Shown one piece after another: positions 48,536-56,636 of a stretch of 64,000 nt of DNA. The DNA is from Bog-473 sp963706555. GTDB lineage: Bacteria; Actinomycetota; Acidimicrobiia; Acidimicrobiales; RAAP-2. A model generated the notes under the pieces. The model was given only the letters and a program-made list of their open reading frames with translations, had not been told where the DNA came from and searched no databases. The stretch spans positions 3,906,001 through 3,970,000 of the forward strand of contig OY970164.1 of assembly GCA_963706555.1 (NCBI GenBank). Reading direction: 5' to 3'. The position numbers were made by a program, and so were the translations under genes. How positions within the stretch are numbered: position 1 is the stretch's first letter; each line of letters opens with the position of its first letter.

Positions 48536-48850
48536 ATGGACGTTCTCCTACGGCGCATCTTGCGCGCCGCTGTGCGACGCGGACTCGCCGGCGACTGGAC
48601 CTGGCTCGTCATTGCTCTCTGTGCTTTCGCCCTGCGCCGGTCGCTCCGTGACAAGGGCGGCTTGGTGTCGTCGCTTCGTATCTCGCCAGGGGAGCAAGTC
48701 CTGATCTCGGTCAGGAAATACGACGATCCTGTCTTCGAGAGTGAGGATGGCGGGAATCGCGCCGACAAGCGCCGCCAGAAGCGTCGGGACAAGCGTGCTG
48801 GGGGTGGGGCCGTCGCTTCGCCCGCAGATGCCGTTGACGCCGACACTTAG
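48536..48850 (+). CDS. Small basic membrane-associated protein
   Basis: 104 aa: basic amphipathic start (MDVLLRRILRAAVRRGLAGD), one hydrophobic segment (WTWLVIALCAFAL), a beta-rich middle (SLRISPGEQVLISVRKYDDP) and a highly basic end (RADKRRQKRRDKRAGGG). The same three-gene order (two membrane proteins, then this) leads into trmI; it overlaps that gene by 23 bases. Function unknown. Confidence 0.6.
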   Translation: MDVLLRRILRAAVRRGLAGDWTWLVIALCAFALRRSLRDKGGLVSSLRISPGEQVLISVRKYDDPVFESEDGGNRADKRRQKRRDKRAGGGAVASPADAVDADT

Positions 48851-49835
48851 TCCAGAGCCTTCAGCTGCCGCGAGTTCAGAAGGCGCCGGGGGCGTGGACG
48901 TCGGGGCCGCTGGGGGAGACGCCGGGACGGCGGATAGCGCCGGGGGCTCTCACGCAGAGTTCGTGGGGGACACATTGGGAGCTCCGTCGCCGTCAGTTGA
49001 GTCGCCGTCAGTGCAGTCTGCGTCGAGTCCGGACAACAGCCCGGCCCCGAGTGCAAGCCCGCCCTCGCACGCACTAGAACCGGGGGAGCGCATCCTCCTC
49101 ATCGATCCCAAAGAGCGCCGGTACCTCATCAAGTTGGTGGCTGGTGCAACGTTCCACACCCATGCCGGCGTCATTGCGCACGACAGCATCATCGGGGGAG
49201 ACGAGGGTCGGACGATCACCGGCTCCACGGGACGCCATTTCCTCGTTCTGCGCCCGACGCTGAGCGACATCGTGCTGAAGATGCCAAGAGGCGCCCAAGT
49301 CATCTATCCGAAGGATCTCGGCGCCATCCTCATCGCAGCCGACCTCGGCCCCGGCCAACGGGTGCTCGAGGCGGGGGTCGGTTCCGGGGCGCTCTCCATG
49401 ACCGTGCTGCGCGCGGGCGCGTCCGTCGTGGGCTACGAGCTCCGCGAGGACTTTGCGGAACGGGCCACGTCCAATGTCGTTGCGACACTCGGACCCGACG
49501 CGCCGTACCGGGTCGAGATCCGCGATGTGACCGAGGGCATCGACGAGCGCGACCTCGACCGGATCCTGCTCGATATGCCCGAGCCCCACAAAGTGATCCC
49601 CGCCGCCGCCGCCGCTCTCCGCCCCGGCGGCATCTTGCTGGCGTACCTGCCGACGATCAACCAGACCGCGCTCCTCCGTCAGGCGCTCGACGACGAGAGC
49701 GCTCCGTTCGGCCTGTCGGAGACGCAGGAGATCATGCGGCGTACGTGGCATATCGAGCCACGCTCTGTGCGGCCGGACCACCGCATGGTGGGCCACACGG
49801 GGTTCCTCACCACCGCCCGCCGCCTCAGCCTCTAG
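48828..49835 (+). CDS. trmI: tRNA (adenine-N1)-methyltransferase
   Basis: 335 aa from ATG 48828. Conserved part from about residue 80 (LEPGERILLIDPKERRYLIK, then LVAGATFHTHAGVIAHDSII). It includes IYPKDLGAILIAADLGPGQR, SAM motif VLEAGVGSGALSMTVLRAGA, GYELREDFAERA and LDRILLDMPEPHKVIPAAAA (catalytic Asp). Makes m1A58 in tRNA T-loops; functions as a tetramer in Mycobacterium Rv2118c. The first 75 residues are low-complexity Ser/Gly/Ala. In M. tuberculosis trmI also lies just upstream of mpa. Confidence 0.93.
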   Translation: MPLTPTLSPEPSAAASSEGAGGVDVGAAGGDAGTADSAGGSHAEFVGDTLGAPSPSVESPSVQSASSPDNSPAPSASPPSHALEPGERILLIDPKERRYLIKLVAGATFHTHAGVIAHDSIIGGDEGRTITGSTGRHFLVLRPTLSDIVLKMPRGAQVIYPKDLGAILIAADLGPGQRVLEAGVGSGALSMTVLRAGASVVGYELREDFAERATSNVVATLGPDAPYRVEIRDVTEGIDERDLDRILLDMPEPHKVIPAAAAALRPGGILLAYLPTINQTALLRQALDDESAPFGLSETQEIMRRTWHIEPRSVRPDHRMVGHTGFLTTARRLSL

Positions 49836-50210
49836 TTGTCGGCGGGGTTCTCGATGTTGGCTCCGTCGTTGTAGCTCTGTCGCCGTGACCTCTGTCGCCG
49901 TGACCTCTGTCGGCGTAACGGTCCGGCACCGTTCCCTCGTTCCCTCGTTCCCTTGTTTCCTCGTTCCCTCGTTCCCTCGTTCCCTCGTTCCCTCGTTCCC
50001 TCGTTCCCTCGTTCCCTCGTTCCCTTGTTTCCGGCACCGTTCCCCTATTCCGGCAACTCTCCCTTGTTTTCGCAACGGTCCCTTGTTCCCGGCACCGCTT
50101 CCTCGATTCCGGCAACGGTCGCTCGTTTTCGCGTTTTGTACAGTATTTCTTTTCTTTTTTGTGGCTCTGAGCAGGGCGCAAATGTCACACCCCCCTGCTC
50201 TACTTGCGGC
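49836..50210. other. Repeat-rich gap upstream of the HNH gene
   Basis: Contains a triplicate TGTCGCCGTGACC word (49880-49920), the 8-bp array listed next, then degenerate CCGGCA[A/C]C...TCGTTTTCG units, and a T-rich stretch (50148-50162) close to the gene. No coding frame supported. Confidence 0.6.
49931..50030. repeat. 8-bp tandem repeat, about 12 copies
   Basis: GTTCCCTC units in direct succession from 49931, with two variant units (GTTCCCTT, GTTTCCTC) near the start and the same pair again at the end. The strand asymmetry (purine-rich on the minus strand) is strong. The 8-bp period rules out conserved coding. Confidence 0.95.
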
Positions 50211-51443
50211 ATGGATGTTGATGTCGTTGATGACCTCACCGAGGTGCTGGCTCGTTTGGCACGGACGGACCCGTTCTCCTACGGCGATCGTGACTCGATC
50301 ATCGCCCTCGAGCGTGGCCTGTCGAGCTATAGCGCCACGCTCTCCAAAGCAGTGGCCAGTTTCGCCGACGGGGGTGAATGGGCGGCCGACGGGGCCCAGA
50401 GTGCTCCGGCATGGATCGCGGCTTCGTGTCACCTCCCCCTCGGCGAGGTCAGAGGGCAACTGCGCCGCGGCCGGGCCCTGCCCACCATGCCTGTGGTGGC
50501 AGAGGCCTTTGCTTCGGGGTCGATCTCCCCGGCCCATGTCGACGTCTTGGTCAAGGCGGCCAAGGCGGTGGCCCACGCCGACCCCGAGGCCTTTGCGCTC
50601 TGCGAAGAGGCCCTCGTGCAAGGGGCCCAAGAGCTGCCATTCGTGCCCTTCGCCAACGCCGTGACCTATTTCACCCAGATGGCCGACCCCGACGGGGCAC
50701 AAGAGGCCGACATGGCCCGCCTGGCCCGGCGTGACGCCTATGTGGTGCAAACCATGAACGGGATGTACCTCTTGGGCGGGAACCTCGACCCGATCTCGGG
50801 GGCCATTGTGGCCGGCGAGCTCGGCCGGCTCGAACAGTTGTTCTTCGAGGCCGACTGGGCAGCGGCCAAAGAGACCCTCGGGCGTGACCCCAAGGTGGGT
50901 GATCTACCCCGGACCCCGGCGCAACGGAGAGCCGATGCGATGGTCGAGATGGCGGTGCGCTCCAAGGGTGCCAAGGCAACCGACCGGCGTCCGTCACCCC
51001 TCTTCAGTGTCTTGGTCGGCTACGAAACGCTCCATGGGCGTATCAGCCAGATCGAAGGGGGACCCGTGGTCAGCCCCGGCGCCCTGGTGCCCTGGCTCGA
51101 CGGGGCCAGCTTCGAACGGATCATCTTCGGGCCCCGGACCCGGATCGAGTGCTCAAAGACGGCGAGATTCTTCACGGGGGCGACCAGACGCGCCATCGAA
51201 GTCCGCGACCAGTGCTGCACCCACCCCTACTGCGAGGCACCCGCTGAGCGCTGCCAGATCGACCACATCGTCCCCTTCTCGAAGGGGGGCGAGACCACCC
51301 AGGAGAACGGGCGGGTCTACTGCAGTTTTCACAACCGGCTCCGGAACCATGAACCGCCGGGGGGCGAGGGCGACGGGGGTGGGGACTGCAGCTGGGAAGC
51401 CGAAGAGGTCGAGGGCGATTTAGACGACGAATTCGGCCCCTAG
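50211..51443 (+). CDS. DUF222 / HNH endonuclease-domain protein
   Basis: 410 aa. N-terminal helical DUF222 region (residues 1-290) with the typical GSISPAHVDVLVKAAKAVAH segment, and a C-terminal HNH nuclease domain: CCTHPYCEAPAERCQIDHIV followed by PFSKGGETTQENGRVYCSFH and NRLRN, with zinc-binding Cys pairs and the H-N-H residues. The family is abundant and repetitive in Actinobacteria (the mycobacterial REP13E12 proteins belong to it). Neighbouring genes belong to a conserved trmI-mpa neighbourhood, so it looks like an insertion there; this is inference. Confidence 0.88.
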   Translation: MDVDVVDDLTEVLARLARTDPFSYGDRDSIIALERGLSSYSATLSKAVASFADGGEWAADGAQSAPAWIAASCHLPLGEVRGQLRRGRALPTMPVVAEAFASGSISPAHVDVLVKAAKAVAHADPEAFALCEEALVQGAQELPFVPFANAVTYFTQMADPDGAQEADMARLARRDAYVVQTMNGMYLLGGNLDPISGAIVAGELGRLEQLFFEADWAAAKETLGRDPKVGDLPRTPAQRRADAMVEMAVRSKGAKATDRRPSPLFSVLVGYETLHGRISQIEGGPVVSPGALVPWLDGASFERIIFGPRTRIECSKTARFFTGATRRAIEVRDQCCTHPYCEAPAERCQIDHIVPFSKGGETTQENGRVYCSFHNRLRNHEPPGGEGDGGGDCSWEAEEVEGDLDDEFGP

Positions 51444-51900
51444 ATACGTGAGCCGAGAGCGGCCCTTCTGGCTGTCGCTCCGTTGGCTAGTTCCGGACCC
51501 AGTTTGAATGAGAACTTTCTCAGACTGTTCCGTCCGTGCCCATCATTTTGATCAGAACTGCGATTTCTGCCCCTAAAGGGGCACATTTGCGCGCCCGCTC
51601 GCGGCCCTCCATGTTCTGGTTCGACTCTCGGAGATCGAGCCAGAGCCAGGGCTGGAGCCAGGGCGGGTGCTGATGCTGATGCTCTCCGCCGGATCGTCGC
51701 ACTTACGGTCGGCAGCGCGAACCGACCGCTTCGAAAGCATCGAGTCCAAACAAGGCGAGCTCCCGCGGACCAGTGTCAGAACGAACGAGGTCCAGAACGA
51801 AAGAAAAGGTCAGAACGAAAGACAGGAAAGGTCAGAACGAAGTGATGTAAGACCGAAGGATGCCCGAGACCATTGCGCCGGGAAGACCCGACGCCCAGCG
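51444..51900. other. Intergenic stretch with short direct repeats
   Basis: 457 bp. Holds a duplicated CCAGAGCCAGGG/GGAGCCAGGGCGG stretch (51640-51665) and a purine-rich run with four copies of CAGAACGAA (51778-51840). No gene is supported; a T-loop-like word at 51613 does not fold into a tRNA. Confidence 0.5.
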
Positions 51901-52140
51901 TCAGTCCCGCTCGATGAAGATGCACTCCCCAGGGCATTCCTCGGAAGCCTCGACAACCGCTTCTTCGAGGTCGCTCGGCACGGCAGCCATGCCGGCGGAG
52001 CCACCAGGGTCGTTCTTCACGGAGCCGTCGTCTTCCTTCACATAGGCGAGACCATCGTCAAGAAGTGTGAATACGGCCGGTGCGATCTCTTCGCACAGCC
52101 CATCGCCTGTGCAGAGATCCTGGTCGATCCAGACCTTCAT
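51901..52140 (-). CDS. Small ferredoxin
   Basis: 79 aa single-cluster ferredoxin. DQDLCTGDGLCEEIAPAVF gives C-x5-C, and SEECPGECIFI gives the C-terminal Cys-Pro pair. Only three conventional ligand positions are evident, the pattern of [3Fe-4S] ferredoxins that serve cytochromes P450; a fourth Cys three residues later could alter this. No P450 gene is in the window. Confidence 0.85.
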   Translation of the reverse strand: MKVWIDQDLCTGDGLCEEIAPAVFTLLDDGLAYVKEDDGSVKNDPGGSAGMAAVPSDLEEAVVEASEECPGECIFIERD

Positions 52141-52868
52141 GTCGTTGTCTCTCTCCTCGGTAGTGACCGCCCGACGGGCGTAGGGGACCGTAATGATGCG
52201 ACCCCCGCGCCGTCAACATCACGTGCTGGACCTCCATAATAGTCGCCGCCCCACACCTACCCCTGTCATCGACGTTTCTTTGCCCGTTCGATGCCTCCTC
52301 GATGCCCCTTCGACGCCCCCTTGCAACCCCCTCGCAACCCTAGATAGCCCTCCTCGAGGAGGTGGTGCAGGACGTCGTGGCGACGCCTGACGGCGCTTCC
52401 CACCGCAGACCATCACGTCGACGAGGCGGCCCACGTCCTGCCGATATGCGGCCCACAGCCGATATGCGGCCCCTGTCCGGGCCGACCCCACCCTCCTGAG
52501 CCGCAGCCTCGGCTAGCCGCCCCGGTCGCAGACACGGGTCGCCCTCCGGCTCACCGCCTGGTTCGCCGCCTGGCTCGCCGCCTGGGTCGCAGCCCGTGTC
52601 GCCACCTGCGTCGCAGCCTCCCCTCGCCGCCCGGGTCGCCCCAAGTCACCTGCGTCAAGACCGCGAGGACGCGACCCGGACCCACGTGCCATTGGCTGCG
52701 ACCGTTCTTAAGGGAAGATGCCCTGAGCGTCATAAGGGAAGATGCCGGGAGCGAAACCTTGTGGGGCCGGGTTTCGGCGATTTCGAGCTGTCCTCATCAC
52801 CATGGGCCCCTCCCATCTGGAAACCCACCTGAACAAACGTTTGAGCGAGACGAAGGGGAAACAGCTTC
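52141..52868. other. Long intergenic stretch
   Basis: 728 bp, the longest apparent gap. Contains three tandem 12-bp units GCCTGG[T/C/G]TCGCC (52556-52591), a direct repeat of TAAGGGAAGATGCC at 52709 and 52733, and C-rich text. No reading frame with protein-like composition, tRNA or riboswitch was found. Confidence 0.5.
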
Positions 52869-53718
52869 ATGCCATTGGACCGACGGACCTTCGTCAAGGG
52901 CGCCCTGGGAGCCTCGGGCGCCCTCCTCCTGGGAGATGTCGGGGCAAGCCGGGCAGGCGCCTCCGAAGGAGCTCTCGGAGCGGCCAGATCCGCCAACGCA
53001 TCCGCCAACGCCAACGCCGCCGCCGTCAGCGCAGCCGCCAAGGCCAACGCCGCCCTCCCGCCCCCGGCCAGATCCGGCATAGAGCACATCGTGGTCGTGA
53101 TGATGGAGAACCGCAGCTTCGATCATTTCCTGGGCTGGCTGCCCCACGCCGACGGACGCCAGGCCGGGCTCGCGTACTCCGACCGGCAGGGGACGAGGCA
53201 CCAGACGTTTCACCAGACGCAGCTCAACGGCTGCGGCTTCAAGGACCCCGACCACTCCTACGAGGGGGGCCGGCTCCAGTACAACAAAGGGCAGATGAAC
53301 GGCTTCCTCACCGACACGGAGAACGACGCCTTCGCCATCAGTTACTACGAGGCCAGGGACCGCCCGTTCATGAGCCGCCTCGCGCAGGCATACACGACGT
53401 GTGACCGTTACTTCTGCTCCATCTTGGGACCGACCTATCCCAACCGTTTCTTCCAGCACTCGGCGCAGACCGATCGCCTCGATGATGCCCTCACCGTCTC
53501 CACCCTCCCCACCATCTGGGATCAGCTCAACAATCCGGGCGGGCCCACGGGCCGCTACTACTACAGCGACTTCCCGTTCGTGGCGCTCTGGGGGACGAGA
53601 CACCTGTCGATTTCCCACGATTTCTCGCAATTCGTGACCGACGCCGCCGCCGGCACGCTCCCAAATGTCTCGTACGTCGACCCCAAATTCTTGGTCAATT
53701 CGGACGGGACATCCGGGC
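52869..53718 (+). CDS. Tat-exported phosphoesterase/phospholipase C, N-terminal fragment (frameshifted)
   Basis: Twin-arginine signal peptide DRRTFVKGALGASGALLLGD, an Ala/Asn-rich linker, then the phosphoesterase family start IEHIVVVMMENRSFDHFLGW and DRYFCSILGPTYPNRFFQHS. Members include phospholipases C and acid phosphatases acting outside the membrane. At about 53715 an extra G (TCCGGGCGAC for TCCGGCGAC) moves the frame. The same frame then stays open as nonsense to 54683, so automated callers may report a 604-aa protein. Confidence 0.88.
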
Positions 53719-54453
53719 GACGATCACCCGCTGGCCGACATCCGGGCGGGCGACGCATTCTTGTCACAGGTCTTCCACGCCGTGTCGACGGGACCGGGCT
53801 GGCACAAGACCGTGCTCGTCATCAACTACGACGAGTGGGGCGGCTTCTTCGACCACGTGGCGCCGCGCCGTGTCACGGCCGGTGTGGTTGCCGGCGCCAA
53901 AGTCGCCACCGGCGCGGCCGCAAGCGCCAAAGTCGCCACCGGCGTCGACACCGACGTGGATGCAGAGGGGAAGGTGCTGTGCGGGTTCAGGGTGCCCTGT
54001 ATCGTCGCCTCGCCATTCAGCCGCATCGGGGGAAAGCAGGCCGCGGTCAACCACAACTTCTACGACCACACCTCGATGCTCAAGCTGATCGAGTGGCGCT
54101 GGGGCCTCAAACCCCTCACGGCCCGCGACGCGTCCCATGCGCCGACCGACCCCGGCAATCTCGCCACGCTCCTCAACTTCACCCGCCCGGTCACCAAAGT
54201 CCCGAAGTTGCCGGTGTTGGCCACGTTCACTGCGACCCCCTGCGGCGCATCGACCACGACGACAGCGTCGGCCACTGGCGCCACGTCTTCAGCCACTGGC
54301 GCCACGGCTTCAGCCACTTCGGCCACTGCCGCCACGGCTGGCAGGCCGAGCCGTGCGCCCGTCCACCTCTCCAGCGCGACCCACGCCGGCCCCACCCTGA
54401 CCAACTCCTGGACCGCGGCGGCCCTATCGCCGCTCATGGACGGCTGGACCTAG
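53665..54453 (+). CDS. Phosphoesterase/phospholipase C, C-terminal fragment
   Basis: Continuation in the +1 frame: GDDHPLADIRAGDAFLSQVF, TVLVINYDEWGGFFDHVAPR (metal-binding DEWGGFFDH motif), VPCIVASPFSR and FYDHTSMLKLIEWRWGLKPL. It is interrupted by repeats coding AKVATG units (about 53895-53945) and ends in an Ala/Thr/Ser-rich tail with SATGAT repeats. The ATG at 53665 is an artefact of the shift; register begins at about 53713. Confidence 0.85.
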   Translation: MSRTSTPNSWSIRTGHPGDDHPLADIRAGDAFLSQVFHAVSTGPGWHKTVLVINYDEWGGFFDHVAPRRVTAGVVAGAKVATGAAASAKVATGVDTDVDAEGKVLCGFRVPCIVASPFSRIGGKQAAVNHNFYDHTSMLKLIEWRWGLKPLTARDASHAPTDPGNLATLLNFTRPVTKVPKLPVLATFTATPCGASTTTTASATGATSSATGATASATSATAATAGRPSRAPVHLSSATHAGPTLTNSWTAAALSPLMDGWT

Positions 54454-54471
54454 CCGGCTGGACCGAGGCCG

Positions 54472-54663
54472 CGGGACCGAGCCCGCAGGACCGGGGCTGG
54501 GCCGTGCGAGGCCCCTGGGCTGGACCGAGCCCGCAGGACCGGGGCTGGGCCGTGCGAGGCCCCTGGGCTGGACCGAGCCCGCAGGACCGGGGCTGGGCCG
54601 TGCGAGGCCCCTGGGCTGGACCGAGCCCGCAGGACCGGGGCTGGGCCGTGCAAAGCCCCTGGC
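54472..54663. repeat. Four tandem copies of a 48-bp unit with internal hairpin
   Basis: Units start at 54472, 54520, 54568 and 54616; the two middle copies are identical and the outer ones carry a few changes. Each contains the inverted repeat GGGCCGTGCGAGGCCC (5-bp stem, 6-base loop). The array fills the gap between the phosphoesterase stop and mpa, ending 16 bases before the mpa ATG. There are no spacers, so this is not CRISPR. Confidence 0.95.
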
Positions 54664-54679
54664 CAGCCCCGGAAGAGGC

Positions 54680-56476
54680 ATGAAGGCTGACAGGCCCCAC
54701 CCCAGGGCTAGGGTGAATGCAGTGAGCAATACCCCGGACTCCAACGACCTCGCCGTCCAGGCCGAGGCCCTGCGATCTGAGCTGGCCGACGCTGAGGACG
54801 AGATCCACGCGCTCCGCCGCCGCCTGCAGGAGAGCCCCGGACGGGTACAGGCTCTGGAGGAGCGCCTCCTCGAGAGCAAGGGCCAGCTGGCCCATGCCAC
54901 GTCGCAGAACGAGAAGCTGACCTTCACGCTGCAGCAGGCCAAGGAGCAACTGGCCTCACTCCGCGAAGAAGTCGAGAAGCTGACGCAGCCCCCGGCGGCC
55001 TACGGGACCTTCCTCGGCGTCAACGAGGACGGCACCGTCGACGTGTTCTCGAGCGGCCGCAAAATGCGCGTCACCCTTCACCCCGACATCGACCCCGGCC
55101 AGATCCGCAAGGGCAACGAGGTCGTGTTGAACGAGTCGCTGAACGTGGTCCTCGTCCGGGACGGGGAGCTCTCCGGCGAGGTGGTCACCCTCAAGGAGCA
55201 GCTCGAGGACAAGCGGCGCTGTGTCGTCTTCGCCCGGGCCGACGAGGAGCGCGTGGCCGAGCTCTCCGAGGAGATGCTCGACGTGAAGCTCCGCAGCGGC
55301 GACTCGCTGCTCATGGACATCCGGACGCAGCTGTTGATCGAGAAGCTGCCCAAGCTCGAGAGCGAGAACCTCGTCCTCGAGGAGGTGCCCGACATCACCT
55401 ATGCCGACGTCGGCGGGCTCGATACGCAGATCGAAGCCATCACCGACGCCGTCGAGCTGCCGTACCTCCACCGTGAGCTGTTCGCCGAGTACTCGCTGCC
55501 GGCGCCCAAGGGGATCCTGCTGTACGGCCCGCCCGGTTGTGGCAAGACCCTCATCGCCAAGGCGGTCGCCAACTCGCTCGCCAAGAAGGTGGCCGAGACG
55601 ACCGGCAACGCCAACGTGCGCAGCTACTTCCTCAACATCAAGGGACCCGAGCTCCTCAACAAGTACGTGGGCGAGACGGAGCGCCAAATCAGGCAGGTCT
55701 TCCAGCGGGCCCGGGAGAAGGCGGACGAGGGCATGCCGGTCATCGTGTTCTTCGACGAGATGGAGTCACTCTTCCGCACCCGTGGCACCGGCATCAGCTC
55801 CGACATGGAGTCGACGATCGTGCCGCAGCTGCTGGCCGAGATCGACGGCGTCGAATCGCTACGCGACGTCATCGTGATCGGGGCCTCGAACCGGGAGGAT
55901 CTGATCGATCCCGCCATCCTGCGTCCCGGCCGGCTCGATGTGAAGATCAAGATCGAGCGGCCCAACGAGGAAGCCGCCGCCCAGATCTTCAGCCGCTACC
56001 TCACCTCCTCGTTGCCGCTCGACGCCGATGAGGTCGGCCGCCTCGGTGGGGGTGACGCCGACAAGGCGGTCCAGGCCATCATCGAGAAGACCGTGGCCGA
56101 GATGTACCGGGAGGACGACGAGAACCGCTTCCTCGAGGTCACCTACCAGAACGGCGACAAGGAGATCCTCTACTACCGGGACTTCGCGTCAGGCGCCATG
56201 ATCGAGAACATCGTCCGGCGGGCGAAGAAGCTGGCCATCAAGCGGGTCATCGCCGGCGCCTCGGGCGGCATCCGCACCTCGGACCTCCTCGAGTCAATCC
56301 GCCAGGAGTACAAGGAGAACGAGGACCTGCCCAACACCACGAACCCCGACGACTGGGCGCGCATCTCGGGGAAGAAGGGCGAACGCATCGTCTATGTCCG
56401 TACCCTGCTCACCGAGGACCGCGAGGTGCATGGTGGTCGGTCGATCGAGCGAGTGGGTACCGGTCAGTATCTGTAG
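54680..56476 (+). CDS. mpa: Proteasome-associated AAA+ ATPase Mpa/ARC
   Basis: 598 aa ring ATPase that binds Pup and feeds substrates to the 20S core. N-terminal coiled coil (about 22-103), tandem OB domains (about 105-235, GTFLGVNEDGTVDVFSSGRK), then AAA+: Walker A YGPPGCGKTLIAKAVANSL (283-290), Walker B VIVFFDEMESLF, and sensor and arginine-finger region GASNREDLIDPAILRPGRLD. The C-terminus is GQYL, the penultimate-Tyr motif that docks and opens the proteasome gate. ATG 54680 has GGAAGAGG upstream; GTG 54722 is an alternative. Confidence 0.97.
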   Translation: MKADRPHPRARVNAVSNTPDSNDLAVQAEALRSELADAEDEIHALRRRLQESPGRVQALEERLLESKGQLAHATSQNEKLTFTLQQAKEQLASLREEVEKLTQPPAAYGTFLGVNEDGTVDVFSSGRKMRVTLHPDIDPGQIRKGNEVVLNESLNVVLVRDGELSGEVVTLKEQLEDKRRCVVFARADEERVAELSEEMLDVKLRSGDSLLMDIRTQLLIEKLPKLESENLVLEEVPDITYADVGGLDTQIEAITDAVELPYLHRELFAEYSLPAPKGILLYGPPGCGKTLIAKAVANSLAKKVAETTGNANVRSYFLNIKGPELLNKYVGETERQIRQVFQRAREKADEGMPVIVFFDEMESLFRTRGTGISSDMESTIVPQLLAEIDGVESLRDVIVIGASNREDLIDPAILRPGRLDVKIKIERPNEEAAAQIFSRYLTSSLPLDADEVGRLGGGDADKAVQAIIEKTVAEMYREDDENRFLEVTYQNGDKEILYYRDFASGAMIENIVRRAKKLAIKRVIAGASGGIRTSDLLESIRQEYKENEDLPNTTNPDDWARISGKKGERIVYVRTLLTEDREVHGGRSIERVGTGQYL

Positions 56477-56479
56477 GGA

Positions 56480-56625
56480 CCGGTCGTGACCTGTTGTGAG
56501 CTGTCGTGAGCTGTCGTGGCCGGTTGTTGAGCTGGAGCGGCCGGTTGTGAGCTGTTGTGAACCGTCGCGACCCGTTGTGACCCGTTGTGAGCTGGAACGG
56601 CCGGTTGTGACCGGCGGGGACCGAT
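56480..56625. repeat. Degenerate 10-bp repeats between mpa and dop
   Basis: Runs of GTTGTGAGCT, GTCGTGAGCT and GTTGTGACCC with interspersed GAGCGGCCG, about twelve imperfect units over most of the 160-bp gap. Strand-asymmetric, without coding potential in this direction. Confidence 0.85.
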
Positions 56626-56636
56626 AGGGTCGGGGC

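Noticed and set aside
49931..50180. Minus-strand Arg/Gly/Glu repeat protein (RERGNEGT type)
   Set aside because: Produced by the 8-bp array read in successive frames; no ribosome site and no homologous domain.
51600..51670. Possible tRNA (GGTTCGACTC T-loop-like word)
   Set aside because: Flanking bases do not form the T-stem, and no anticodon or acceptor stem can be drawn.
54472..54663. CRISPR-like array
   Set aside because: The 48-bp units are directly adjacent with no unique spacers, and no cas genes are present.
52869..54683. 604-aa single-frame phosphoesterase
   Set aside because: The last 320 residues of that frame are Arg/Pro/Gly-rich nonsense, while conserved motifs continue in the +1 frame to 54453.
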